A DNA stretch of 64,000 bases from an uncultured Clostridia bacterium. GTDB lineage: Bacteria > Bacillota > Clostridia > TANB77 > CAG-508. A program made the translations under genes and the position numbers. Numbering within the stretch: position 1 is the stretch's first letter; every line of letters begins with the position of its first letter. Positions 29,102-36,683 of this stretch are shown in pieces. Location of the stretch: contig CAKPDR010000004.1 in the NCBI GenBank assembly GCA_934149075.1, forward strand, positions 1-64,000, read 5' to 3'. The notes beneath the pieces were generated by a model, which searched no databases, was not told where the DNA came from, and worked only from the letters and a program-made list of their open reading frames with translations.

Positions 29102-29116
29102 TTTCTTTCTCCTTTC

Positions 29117-29237
29117 GGGAAATTTTGTACCGGGTACATTTTTGCCCTTTTTGGTCGTGCTGGGACATTTTGTACCGGGTACATTTTGTCCCTTTTTTGT
29201 CGTGCCGGGACATTTTGTACCGGGTACATTTTGTCCC
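29117..29237. repeat. REP-like palindrome triplet (29117-29147; 29162-29192; 29207-29237)
   Basis: Three copies at a period of 45 nt, with spacers containing GTCGTGCTGGG and GTCGTGCCGGG. The array starts 2 nt after the hydC stop codon and ends close to the hydB ribosome site. Read on the minus strand it is an open frame, which explains spurious N-terminal extensions. Confidence 0.92.
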
Positions 29238-29239
29238 AA

Positions 29240-29764
29240 TTACTCTTTTGAATTTAGTTCATCTAAAACTTGGTCAAGTTTTTGAACTGTGGCTTTGCCA
29301 TAAACTTCTCCATTAACGGTAAACACAGGCGCTAGACCACATGCTCCTACACATCTTGTTTCTTCGATTGAAAATTTTCCATCAATTGTTGTTTCTCCAG
29401 CTTCTATTTTTAATCTTTCTTTCAATCTATCCATTATTTTTTGAGATCCCTTTACATAGCATGCGGTTCCCAAACATACCGCAATATTGTATTTTCCTTT
29501 GGGCTTTAGTGTGAATCTTGAATAAAATGTCACAACGCCATAAATTTCTGCCATTGGTACATTCAAGAAATTTGATAATTCTTTTTGTGCATTCATTGGT
29601 ACATATCCATAGTGTTCTTGTATCTCATTTAGCATTTGAATCAAATTATCTTTTATTGGTTTATATTTACTGCATAGTTCTTCCAAAAATTTATCTTTTC
29701 CATTGCATCCACATTCGCATTTGCATTTATTTTCCATTGATTCTTCATACTTTTTTTCATCCAT
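29240..29764 (-). CDS. hydC: NuoE-like [2Fe-2S] subunit of electron-bifurcating hydrogenase
   Basis: 174 residues of the 24-kDa NuoE/HydC family. The thioredoxin-like [2Fe-2S] ligands are C97, C102 (CLGTAC) and C138, C142 (CVGAC). The motif MAEIYGVVTFYSRF is typical. An unusual Cys-rich KCKCECGC segment at residues 14-20 precedes the family domain and could bind a metal. First gene of the hyd operon, with a promoter at 29794-29822 and AGGAGG before the ATG at 29764. Confidence 0.95.
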   Translation of the reverse strand: MDEKKYEESMENKCKCECGCNGKDKFLEELCSKYKPIKDNLIQMLNEIQEHYGYVPMNAQKELSNFLNVPMAEIYGVVTFYSRFTLKPKGKYNIAVCLGTACYVKGSQKIMDRLKERLKIEAGETTIDGKFSIEETRCVGACGLAPVFTVNGEVYGKATVQKLDQVLDELNSKE

Positions 29765-29793
29765 ATATTTTCCTCCTATGATATTATATTTGC

Positions 29794-29822
29794 ATTATAC
29801 CAAAGTATTATTTTTAAAACAA
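29794..29822 (-). promoter_or_regulatory. Promoter of the hyd operon
   Basis: Minus-strand TATAAT (29799-29794), with a weak -35 TTGTTT (29822-29817) at 17 nt spacing, about 30 nt upstream of the hydC start. Confidence 0.5.
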
Positions 29823-29943
29823 CATTTTTCAAAAATTAAATTTATGGACAGTTTTTTATAATTTATTATATTTTTAATATCATTATGCCAAATTCTATTC
29901 TGTACGTATTTCTTCATACCATTCTATTTTGATTTCCATACTC

Positions 29944-29972
29944 TTGATTTTTTTATGTATACAATATATAAT
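29944..29972 (+). promoter_or_regulatory. Promoter of the first unknown paralogue
   Basis: TTGATT (29944-29949), 17-nt spacer, TATAAT (29967-29972). The first five spacer bases and the -35 surroundings match the promoter of the second paralogue at 30774-30802. Confidence 0.7.
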
Positions 29973-30027
29973 ATATAAGTATCTTTATATAACTTCTTTG
30001 CATCAGTAGTTATAAACATTACCACAC

Positions 30028-30039
30028 GAGCAATTGCTC
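30028..30039 (+). promoter_or_regulatory. Palindrome directly upstream of the Shine-Dalgarno site (paralogue 1)
   Basis: GAGCAATTGCTC touches the ribosome site AAGGAGG (30040-30046). In the mRNA it could form a small hairpin at the edge of the ribosome-binding region. A different sequence with the same geometry precedes paralogue 2. Confidence 0.45.
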
Positions 30040-30050
30040 AAGGAGGAAAA

Positions 30051-30608
30051 ATGGACAAAAATTATTGGAAAAATATTTACAAGGCTCGGGAAGAAATTTT
30101 TAACTTGATGATGGATCTTGGTGTTTTTGGCTTGAAGTCTTCTTATTCCATCTCACCACTTTATGGTCATATTATTGATGATGGTGGTATAGGTCTCGAG
30201 TTTTACCTCGGGATACCTTCAAAATTATATACCCCATTAGGATTTCTTCCAATTTTTTCATCACGCACATGGTGTAATAATGCAGATAGCATTGTTGAAA
30301 GGTTAACAACTGATTATGGTATTGTGTTGATTTCTGAAGCAGAAAGAATTCATGGAAAATCATTGGGTCCTATATATGCCATTACAAAATTACCGTGGAT
30401 ATCTGAATCTCTTCCTGCATTTCAGTACAAATCTCAAGAAGTTTCTGTCGATTTTGCTGAAGCTAAAATGGATTATTTTGAAAAATCAAAACTTTGTAAA
30501 GAAATCGATGACCTTTATGGTTCTTGTAAAGATGTTGAATCTGAAAAATCTCGTGTAGAAGATGAATTCTACAGTGATTTTCATATAAAACCATATTATC
30601 ATCACTAA
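30051..30608 (+). CDS. Unrecognised protein, tandem paralogue 1
   Basis: 185 residues with no signal peptide and no membrane segment. I do not recognise the family. The conserved core shared with the next gene includes NYWKNIYKAREEIFN, a Gly-rich IIDDGGIGLEFYLGIP, LYTPLGFLPI, and GPIYAITKLPWISESLPAF. The C-terminal 50 residues are acidic, with no counterpart in the paralogue. AAGGAGG lies 4 nt upstream of the ATG. It has its own promoter and a terminator-like hairpin, so it is monocistronic. Confidence 0.85.
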   Translation: MDKNYWKNIYKAREEIFNLMMDLGVFGLKSSYSISPLYGHIIDDGGIGLEFYLGIPSKLYTPLGFLPIFSSRTWCNNADSIVERLTTDYGIVLISEAERIHGKSLGPIYAITKLPWISESLPAFQYKSQEVSVDFAEAKMDYFEKSKLCKEIDDLYGSCKDVESEKSRVEDEFYSDFHIKPYYHH

Positions 30609-30624
30609 TAATTGTTCCAACTCA

Positions 30625-30700
30625 AAGACAACTCTTTTTATAACTGAACACCAAAAATGTTTATTTTTTGTTCATTACATTATAATTCGAGTTGTCTTTT
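30625..30700 (+). terminator. Terminator-like structure after paralogue 1
   Basis: AAGACAACTC (30625 onward) pairs with GAGTTGTCTT (30689 onward), with an inner TGAACA/TTGTTCA hairpin, followed by TTTATTTTTATT. The same GACAACTC stem ends paralogue 2, so the terminator was duplicated with the gene. Confidence 0.6.
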
Positions 30701-30773
30701 ATTTTTATTATTTGCAACTTTATAATCATACATTTGTAAGCTGTTAGGCTATATTTTATAACTTTATCTAACC

Positions 30774-30802
30774 TTGACTTTTTTATGTAAATATTCTATA
30801 AT
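30774..30802 (+). promoter_or_regulatory. Promoter of the second unknown paralogue
   Basis: TTGACT (30774-30779), 17-nt spacer, TATAAT (30797-30802). The shared TTTTTATGTA in both promoters suggests the duplication included the promoter. Confidence 0.75.
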
Positions 30803-30858
30803 AATAAAGAGATACATTTATGTAACTCCATTACATTTTAACTATTACTTTATGAAAA

Positions 30859-30872
30859 AGGGTAACTACCCT
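30859..30872 (+). promoter_or_regulatory. Hairpin directly upstream of the Shine-Dalgarno site (paralogue 2)
   Basis: AGGGTAACTACCCT can fold with a 5-bp stem and AACT loop immediately before AAGGAGG (30873-30879). Its position matches the palindrome of paralogue 1 although the stem bases differ. Confidence 0.45.
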
Positions 30873-30884
30873 AAGGAGGAAAAA

Positions 30885-31343
30885 ATGAACATGAACAAAA
30901 ATTATTGGAACAACGTATTTAGAGCACGGAAAGAAATTTACGACATCCTTGTAAATCAGGGAATTCATTGTAGAAGAAGCACTGATTTAATCGCTCCATC
31001 CTCTAACCAGATTATTGACAATGGAGGAATTGGTATTGAATTTTACTATGGTATTCCTCAAAGATTATATACGCCTTTAGGATACCTTAAAATCACTGAC
31101 AGTACATCTCTTTCCCCCAAAAATGCCATAGCTATAAAAAAAATATTAACTGATAATTATGGTATTTCTTTGGTTATAGACGAAGAATATACTTTTTATG
31201 GAAAATTCGGACCGGTATATTCTATCACAAAATTACCATGGTCGAGTGAATCTCTTCCATTATTCGAATTAAAAGAGCAGAAAGATTATATAACCTCGCC
31301 TATATCAGATGAAATCTATAGTCTTTGCAAAGCAACCTTATAA
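30885..31343 (+). CDS. Unrecognised protein, tandem paralogue 2
   Basis: 152 residues from the ATG at 30885 (MNMNKNYWNN), chosen because AAGGAGG is 5 nt upstream. The open frame continues upstream but has no ribosome site. It shares with the previous gene NYWNNVFRARKEIYD, IIDNGGIGIEFYYGIP, LYTPLGYLKI and GPVYSITKLPWSSESLPLF, and lacks the acidic tail. No signal peptide. Unknown function; the paralogues probably arose by tandem duplication including promoter and terminator. Confidence 0.85.
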   Translation: MNMNKNYWNNVFRARKEIYDILVNQGIHCRRSTDLIAPSSNQIIDNGGIGIEFYYGIPQRLYTPLGYLKITDSTSLSPKNAIAIKKILTDNYGISLVIDEEYTFYGKFGPVYSITKLPWSSESLPLFELKEQKDYITSPISDEIYSLCKATL

Positions 31344-31365
31344 ACCAATAATTGTTCAAACCTAT

Positions 31366-31397
31366 GACAACTCTTATATATAAGAGTTGTCTTTTTT
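31366..31397 (+). terminator. Intrinsic terminator of paralogue 2
   Basis: A perfect hairpin, with GACAACTCTTA pairing to TAAGAGTTGTC, is followed by six T. Confidence 0.85.
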
Positions 31398-31452
31398 AAC
31401 TAGAATTGTCCATCAAAAACGCAAAATTCAGCCAAAACTCCAAATTCATTAC

Positions 31453-31481
31453 TTGTATTTTTCCAGAATTTGTGTTATACT
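31453..31481 (+). promoter_or_regulatory. Possible promoter of the RAYT gene
   Basis: TTGTAT (31453-31458), 17-nt spacer, TATACT (31476-31481). The leader before the TTG start would be about 135 nt and shows no open frame with a ribosome site. Confidence 0.5.
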
Positions 31482-31623
31482 TTTTATGCTGAAGCAAAAA
31501 CAAAAGAAAAATAGAGCAAATCCAATCATATCTACACAGTCAATATCCAATACGTATTTTCATTGTAATTATTGCTCACAAAATTTTATTTCAATCCCAT
31601 TTTGTGGAGAAAGAAGGTGAAAC

Positions 31624-32397
31624 TTGAGTAGATATCCAAGAAATTTCGCTTATTCACAAATCTATCACGTCATTTTAAAAGGGATAGATGGTCACGATAT
31701 CTTTTACGATAATAACGATAAAGATTTTTTTCTAAAACAACTCCTAACAACCAAGCAAAATTTTAATTTAGCAATTTATTCCTATTGTTTAATGTCTAAT
31801 CACGTTCATTTAGTTATTAAATGTCCAAATGAACTTCTGTCAAAATCAATTCAAAGTTTACAAATACGATATGTTTCTTATTTCAATAAAAAATATGAAA
31901 GAACTGGTCACCTATTTCAAGGCAGATTTAAAAGCAAAGTTGTTGAAAATCAAAAATATTTTTTAGAATTATGCAGATATGTTCATAGAAATCCTGAAAA
32001 CGCTGGCATTTCATTGACGCAAAAATACGAGTGGAGCAGTTATAAAGAATACCTAGGAGAAGCAAAAATAATTAATAAAAATATATTATTACATTATTTT
32101 AATAATAACTTAAATGATTTTATTTATTATACAATTGGTATGACTGATATTGATGACATTGAAGATTTTGTTGAATACGAAATTATTAACAAATTATCTG
32201 ATGCACAGTTAGCATCAATTATTATTAAAAAGTTTAATCTTTCAAGTATCAGTCAGATTAATTTATTTTTTAAAAACAGAGATATCAATTTACTTAAAGA
32301 TGATTTGAAAAAAATCACCTCTATTAATGGTACTAATATAACTCAAATTGCAAGAGTTATTAGAATTAATAGAAAACTAATTAAAAGATTGTTGTGA
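31624..32397 (+). CDS. REP-associated tyrosine transposase-like protein (RAYT, Y1/HUH)
   Basis: 257 residues of the IS200-like Y1 transposase superfamily, RAYT branch. The HUH motif is H60-V-H62 in MSNHVHLVIK, and the catalytic tyrosine candidate is Y112 (or Y119) in KYFLELCRYVHRNPENAG. The 'RTGHLFQGRFKS' and 'EWSSYKEYLG' motifs are typical of RAYTs. The start is TTG at 31624, with GAAGGTG upstream. Residues 170-257 form an extra C-terminal helical part. Such proteins cut single-stranded REP hairpins and are domesticated single-copy genes without terminal inverted repeats. Two REP-like palindromes begin 2 nt after its stop codon, and the rest of this region is full of the same element, which supports the RAYT/REP pairing. 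Confidence 0.9.
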   Translation: MSRYPRNFAYSQIYHVILKGIDGHDIFYDNNDKDFFLKQLLTTKQNFNLAIYSYCLMSNHVHLVIKCPNELLSKSIQSLQIRYVSYFNKKYERTGHLFQGRFKSKVVENQKYFLELCRYVHRNPENAGISLTQKYEWSSYKEYLGEAKIINKNILLHYFNNNLNDFIYYTIGMTDIDDIEDFVEYEIINKLSDAQLASIIIKKFNLSSISQINLFFKNRDINLLKDDLKKITSINGTNITQIARVIRINRKLIKRLL

Positions 32398-32399
32398 AT

Positions 32400-32472
32400 G
32401 GGCAAAATTGTACCGGGTACATTTTTTCCCATTCATAATTTGGGACATTTTGTACCCGGTACATTTTTTCCC
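32400..32472. repeat. REP-like palindrome pair next to the RAYT gene (32400-32430; 32442-32472)
   Basis: The copies have GGGCAA/TTTCCC and GGGACA/TTTCCC outer arms. The pair exactly fills the interval between the RAYT stop codon (2 nt away) and the yunB stop codon on the other strand (2 nt away). Confidence 0.92.
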
Positions 32473-32474
32473 TT

Positions 32475-33254
32475 TTACATTTCAAAATTATAATAACCGT
32501 CTGGAATATTTCCAACTATAACATGTTCTGCTAAAATCACCTTATTATTCACTTCTTGTTTGTAATTTTTTAGAGGCGTTATTACTTTCATGTGACATTC
32601 AAAATTTACGTACACTCTATGCAAAGTCTGATTTATTCCTTGAGCTATAAATTCACTTTTTATTTCAGTATCAACCGTTCCAGTTACAGATACACCAAAT
32701 GAAATTTCTGGTCCGCTTCCTGAAAGAAAATATATTCCTGATAAATTTCCTAATGGTATTATAATCTTTTGTTTTCCTATTTTCTCAAATTTTTTTTGAA
32801 TATTTTCTGTCAGGTCTGAAATCAAGTTATTTATAGGTACCACATTTGACCTTATTATTTTTATATTCCCATTAGTATCTCTTTCCACAGTGTACAATTC
32901 GTTATACTGATATTTGTTCATTACTTTTGTTGATTGCTGATTGGTTATTAGTATTGCTAGTGTTTTTATTTTTTCATTGCACATTTCTTCAAACACTGGT
33001 TCCATATGTTGGATTATCATTTGAATTACTGCTAAAACTATTATTAATATTATAATCAGTTTGATTATTTGAATTTTTGACTTGTTTTTTTCTTTCTCAT
33101 ATTTATTGTCGAATCCATTCTTATACTGTTTTCCGATGTTTCCATTACTTTTATCCCTACCAATTTTACTTTCAGTTTCACTTCCTGCTTTATTATCAAT
33201 ATTATTTGTTACCACAAATCTTTTTCTTGAATATATTTTTCCTATATTCCCCAC
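32475..33254 (-). CDS. yunB: Sporulation protein YunB
   Basis: About 259 residues from a GTG at 33254 (VGNIGKIYSRKR), preferred because AAAGGAG lies 8 nt upstream; an ATG 33 nt earlier lacks a ribosome site. One membrane segment (about residues 62-80, KLIIILIIVLAVIQMII) follows a basic N-terminal region. The C-terminal domain with VPINNLISDLTENIQ, IPLGNLSGIYFLSGSGP and HRVYVNFECHMKVITPL matches the YunB family, a mother-cell sporulation protein of Bacillota. The role in the spore is poorly known. Confidence 0.9.
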   Translation of the reverse strand: MGNIGKIYSRKRFVVTNNIDNKAGSETESKIGRDKSNGNIGKQYKNGFDNKYEKEKNKSKIQIIKLIIILIIVLAVIQMIIQHMEPVFEEMCNEKIKTLAILITNQQSTKVMNKYQYNELYTVERDTNGNIKIIRSNVVPINNLISDLTENIQKKFEKIGKQKIIIPLGNLSGIYFLSGSGPEISFGVSVTGTVDTEIKSEFIAQGINQTLHRVYVNFECHMKVITPLKNYKQEVNNKVILAEHVIVGNIPDGYYNFEM

Positions 33255-33355
33255 TAGCCATTCTCCTTTTACTTTATATAAAAACAAGTCTATATTGATT
33301 ATTTAATTTTAGAATTTAACATCATTATGATTTTGGAGTTAGATATTTGAGTACG

Positions 33356-35062
33356 TCAAGCATTTTGTGAAATCGCAATTGGTTCTTTTGTTATTTTTAG
33401 CACATATTTCGGAATATAAATTTTTTCTCCAATATTGATTTTATCTGGATTCTTCATTCCATTAACTCTTGCAATATCCTCAACAGTGCTACCAAATCTT
33501 TTTGCTATTTTCCACAAGGTATCTCCACTTTTAACAACATATATGATTACACTATAATCTTCCATATTATCCTCTTCTTCCATTGTTATATTGCTGATTA
33601 CTGGTATTGCTAGATTTTTATATGTATCTGTTTCAAAATTCAAATCTACGTTTGAACTTACTACACCTGTTTGATTTAAAAATTCTTGAGAATTGACTTC
33701 TACTGTTGTTTCTACCTTACAATTATTAGATGTATCAATTTCATCAATTGATTGCTCATATGGAATTGTTATTTTTTTAGTGTTAATTCCTACTGCTGAT
33801 CTGTCTGTAAAAATGAAGTTTAGCTCGACTTCACCTTCGAAGATTATTTTTCCATTTAATCTACTTTCTTTATTTATTATAGGATTTACTATTACGTCAA
33901 CAATGTTTCCTGTTTCTATCTCTGGAATGTTAACCTTTTCACAGATACTGCATATATTTTTCTTACTTTGTTTATTTGCTATTGTGTTTATCATTAATGT
34001 ATCAAAATTCATTTTTTTCCCCGGACAATACATATCCTGAATTATTTTGATTTCTTTTTCTTCATATACTATACAAGAAATTTCTACTTCCATTTCAACA
34101 TATACAGAATGCTCTTCTATTGAATTTGGCTTTATTATCATATTTTTTGTTACATACGACGTTTCACATATGTTTTCTTCTTTGATGTTTGGCATATCTA
34201 TAAATCCGACTAATGGCACCCTACTTTGTGTTTTACATATTTGTCCTTCTTCTGTTAAATAAACCATTTTTATCTCAACTTCTGATTTGGCCAGTACTTT
34301 GTTATAACTTATTTTGATGTCTTTATCAACTAAACTCATCTGCGCACTTAGTATTTCAGCCAAATTATCAGTGTTTGGAATTGAAATATTTTCTTTTATT
34401 GATGCCTTTGTTGTTCCTTCACCTAATAAAGAATTAATTCTCATGTTTTTACTAAGAACCTGTATATTTTTATCATTCAAATCTGTAATTACGTCAACTG
34501 TATCTTTTGAGTATACTTTCATATTTATTTCTAATGTGACTTTTATTCCTATTTTTCTACCATTTATTATTTTACATTCTATCAATTTTATTGATGAATT
34601 TATATCTACATTCATTCCACTTTTTAACTCCGGTATGTTGAAACTTTCTGAAAAATCAAGATTTGTGTTTAGACCTCTTATGTTGTTTATTCTGTTTCTT
34701 TTGATTGCATCTATACTTCCCTCGCTCATGGCAGATGTCTTTATTTCTTTATCTACTGTGATATTTGCACTTTCTGTATTAATCCCTTTTTCTAAAAACG
34801 AATCGCCTGTAGTATCTCTAGTAGTATCTTCCGTGGCATCTGCTAAGTACATTATATATGCTAAAATATTTCCATCTAATTTTATTTTTTCTTCCATTAC
34901 TTCTTTTTTGTATATACATACATTTCCACTTGTATTTATCGTATTTAATATATCTGGCTTTGAGTCCGGCACTATCATGTCCCCTTGAATATTTATAATT
35001 TCTTTCTTTTCACATATAACTTTTTTTACATTTAAAGCCTCTTTTGTTATGTTTATTTCCAT
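33356..35062 (-). CDS. SipL-like spore coat morphogenesis protein (DUF3794 repeats plus LysM)
   Basis: About 568 residues from the ATG at 35062 (MEINITKEAL), with GAGGAGG 8 nt upstream; an upstream in-frame extension runs through a REP element and is rejected. Three DUF3794/SPOCS-type domains can be followed (roughly 25-150, 180-290, 350-480), with phrases such as GDMIVPDSKPDIL and EVEISCIVYEEKEIKIIQDMYCPG. A C-terminal LysM (VVKSGDTLWKIAKRFGST, then NPDKINIGEKIYIP) lies at about 508-555. This is the architecture of clostridial SipL, which links the SpoIVA coat base to the forespore. A general DUF3794 germination or coat protein is the alternative. Confidence 0.88.
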   Translation of the reverse strand: MEINITKEALNVKKVICEKKEIINIQGDMIVPDSKPDILNTINTSGNVCIYKKEVMEEKIKLDGNILAYIMYLADATEDTTRDTTGDSFLEKGINTESANITVDKEIKTSAMSEGSIDAIKRNRINNIRGLNTNLDFSESFNIPELKSGMNVDINSSIKLIECKIINGRKIGIKVTLEINMKVYSKDTVDVITDLNDKNIQVLSKNMRINSLLGEGTTKASIKENISIPNTDNLAEILSAQMSLVDKDIKISYNKVLAKSEVEIKMVYLTEEGQICKTQSRVPLVGFIDMPNIKEENICETSYVTKNMIIKPNSIEEHSVYVEMEVEISCIVYEEKEIKIIQDMYCPGKKMNFDTLMINTIANKQSKKNICSICEKVNIPEIETGNIVDVIVNPIINKESRLNGKIIFEGEVELNFIFTDRSAVGINTKKITIPYEQSIDEIDTSNNCKVETTVEVNSQEFLNQTGVVSSNVDLNFETDTYKNLAIPVISNITMEEEDNMEDYSVIIYVVKSGDTLWKIAKRFGSTVEDIARVNGMKNPDKINIGEKIYIPKYVLKITKEPIAISQNA

Positions 35063-35131
35063 GAAAAAACCTCCTCTACATTTTTGTTTATTAATGTATA
35101 TGGTATGCTTTTTCATTTTAGAACTTAAATT

Positions 35132-35162
35132 GGGCAAAAATGTACCCGGTACAAAATGTCCC
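35132..35162. repeat. REP-like palindrome (single, opposite orientation)
   Basis: Reads GGGCAA...TGTCCC, but with A-tracts where the other copies have T-tracts on this strand, so it is inverted relative to most of them. It lies between the spoVG terminator and the sipL-like gene. Confidence 0.85.
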
Positions 35163-35176
35163 ACATAAGCAAAAAA

Positions 35177-35200
35177 ATTCCCCTCATTATTGAGGGGATT
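35177..35200 (-). terminator. Intrinsic terminator of spoVG
   Basis: On the minus strand AATCCCCTCA pairs with TGAGGGGAATT and a run of T follows, 8 nt after the stop codon. Confidence 0.85.
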
Positions 35201-35207
35201 GTATTTA

Positions 35208-35480
35208 TTATTCTGCTGATTCTTCTGTTTCAGGAGCTTCATAAGCTTCTAATATAGCTTTTTGAACTTTCTCTCTTGTTTCAGCATTGATTGGATGAGC
35301 TATATCCTTGAATTCTCCGTTTGGAGTTTTTCTGCTTGGCATAGCTATAAATAATCCGTTTTGACTTTCGATAACTTTGATATCATGGATAACAAATTCG
35401 TTATCGAATGTTACAGAAGCAACAGCTTTCATTCTGTTCTCTGAATTTACTTTTCTTAAACGTACGTCTGTTATTTGCAT
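35208..35480 (-). CDS. spoVG: SpoVG, RNA/DNA-binding regulator
   Basis: 90 residues from the ATG at 35480 (MQITDVRLRKVN), with GGAGGTG 7 nt upstream. The whole chain matches SpoVG: VFDNEFVIHDIKVIE-like core, FIAMPSRKTPNGEFKDIAHPI and an acidic C-terminal tail. SpoVG is a small nucleic-acid-binding protein that affects sporulation and cell-division timing. Single-gene transcript with its own terminator. Confidence 0.96.
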   Translation of the reverse strand: MQITDVRLRKVNSENRMKAVASVTFDNEFVIHDIKVIESQNGLFIAMPSRKTPNGEFKDIAHPINAETREKVQKAILEAYEAPETEESAE

Positions 35481-35763
35481 TGTGTGCACCTCCACTGTTT
35501 TTAAAATTTGTACATATCTTGTATTATATCTTATGTACTAATATATTATTCGCCAATAATTTTTTTTTCCCTTCTTTTTTTTACAATTTTTTTATTTTTT
35601 TCAAAATTATTCTATTTCTTGATTTTTTATGTTAAATATGTTAAACTAGTATTACATGTGTTTTATATTAACACTTTATATATATTTTCTTTTGTTATCT
35701 AGCTTGGGCTAGTTAATCATATATAAATTTTCAACACCAAAATTTTGGAAAGGAAGTATAATT

Positions 35764-36453
35764 ATGTTAGTTTTTAAAATTATTATTTGTATTTTGTCAC
35801 TTTTTGCATTACTTTTGGCCTGTAAAGAATATAATAAAGATTATTCTGTAACACGGGAAAGTACTTTTTGTGCAATAGTCGCAGGTATATTAGGTATTAT
35901 CTTCTGTGGATTATTAGTTGTAACAAGATCCAATATATATTTCATTCCTAAAATCATGGTTTATATTTGTGTTTGTATTTGTATTTTATTAAATTGCTCT
36001 TTTTTTTATTCTGATCTAATTAAAATACCTATATTAATTACTTTTGTAGTAACATTATTTATTTTCATAAATGATTTTAAAGAAAGTGATTCTCCAAAAG
36101 TAACAATTACAACCTATGATATAGTATCTGCAAAAGATGATTATTATAGCAAAGGAAATACTTTTGGGCTTGTAACATATATAAAAGGCGAACTATCGGA
36201 AGAAGCTATATATAGATATTATTACAAGACAGATGATGGTGGGTTTAAGCAAGGTAGTATACCTGTAGATTCAACAACAATTTATTTTGTTGAACCTGGT
36301 GAAACTGCATATGTAGAAAAAATAGTCACAGACTATTATATTGAAAATGAAAGTTTCCCATCTCTCTGGTTTAATAGTGAGTCTACAGAGATTTACAAAA
36401 TGTATGTTCCTAAAGATAGCATACAAAGTATTTATAAATTTAATACAAAATAA
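35764..36453 (+). CDS. Unrecognised membrane protein with extracytoplasmic C-terminal domain
   Basis: 229 residues. Four hydrophobic helices (about 3-20, 37-55, 61-80, 90-107) are followed by a soluble domain of about 120 residues with TFGLVTYIKGELSEEAIYRYYYK and VEPGETAYVEKIVTDYYIEN. GGAAAGGAAG lies upstream of the ATG and a terminator follows. No family is recognised. The tail is rich in Tyr and acidic residues, as in other extracytoplasmic domains of small Bacillota membrane proteins. Confidence 0.85.
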   Translation: MLVFKIIICILSLFALLLACKEYNKDYSVTRESTFCAIVAGILGIIFCGLLVVTRSNIYFIPKIMVYICVCICILLNCSFFYSDLIKIPILITFVVTLFIFINDFKESDSPKVTITTYDIVSAKDDYYSKGNTFGLVTYIKGELSEEAIYRYYYKTDDGGFKQGSIPVDSTTIYFVEPGETAYVEKIVTDYYIENESFPSLWFNSESTEIYKMYVPKDSIQSIYKFNTK

Positions 36454-36471
36454 TTTAAAAGTTTTAACATC

Positions 36472-36498
36472 AAAAAGGCAAGTTTTCTTGCCTTTTTA
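36472..36498 (+). terminator. Intrinsic terminator of the membrane protein gene
   Basis: AAAAAGGCAAG pairs with TTGCCTTTTT around a short loop; the T-run follows directly. Confidence 0.85.
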
Positions 36499-36535
36499 TT
36501 ATATACTAGGAAAGAAATACTTTCCTAGTATATAA
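36499..36535. repeat. Perfect 16-bp inverted repeat with 5-nt loop
   Basis: TTATATACTAGGAAAG and its exact complement CTTTCCTAGTATATAA flank AAATA. It follows the terminator directly and has no T-run of its own. Confidence 0.7.
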
Positions 36536-36597
36536 TAAGCTACAATCGCTAGCCCTTTGAAGTTTTCTCCTTATAGTCGAAAACTCAAATTGGGCAA

Positions 36598-36665
36598 GAA
36601 CAAATCAAAGAAAAATTGAAAATTTTTCTTATTTGTTCAATGTAAATTTTGTACCTGGTTCCAAA
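36598..36665. repeat. Long hairpin next to a decayed REP-like sequence
   Basis: GAACAAAT...GAAAAATT pairs with AATTTTTC...ATTTGTTC (36598-36638). The following stretch, TTTTGTACCTGGTTCC, resembles a REP-like half with several changes. The hairpin lies 3' of the vanW-like gene and may terminate it, although the minus strand has no clear T-run. Confidence 0.45.
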
Positions 36666-36683
36666 TTGACAAGTATCACATGT

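Noticed and set aside
29102..29239. N-terminal extension of hydB with repeated GTKCP phrases
   Set aside because: The frame only stays open because the REP-like triplet has no stop in that frame; the ribosome site and family length place the start at 29101.
36639..36665. Further REP-like copy 3' of the vanW-like gene
   Set aside because: Only one half resembles the element and several key bases differ; kept only as a possible decayed copy and not counted.
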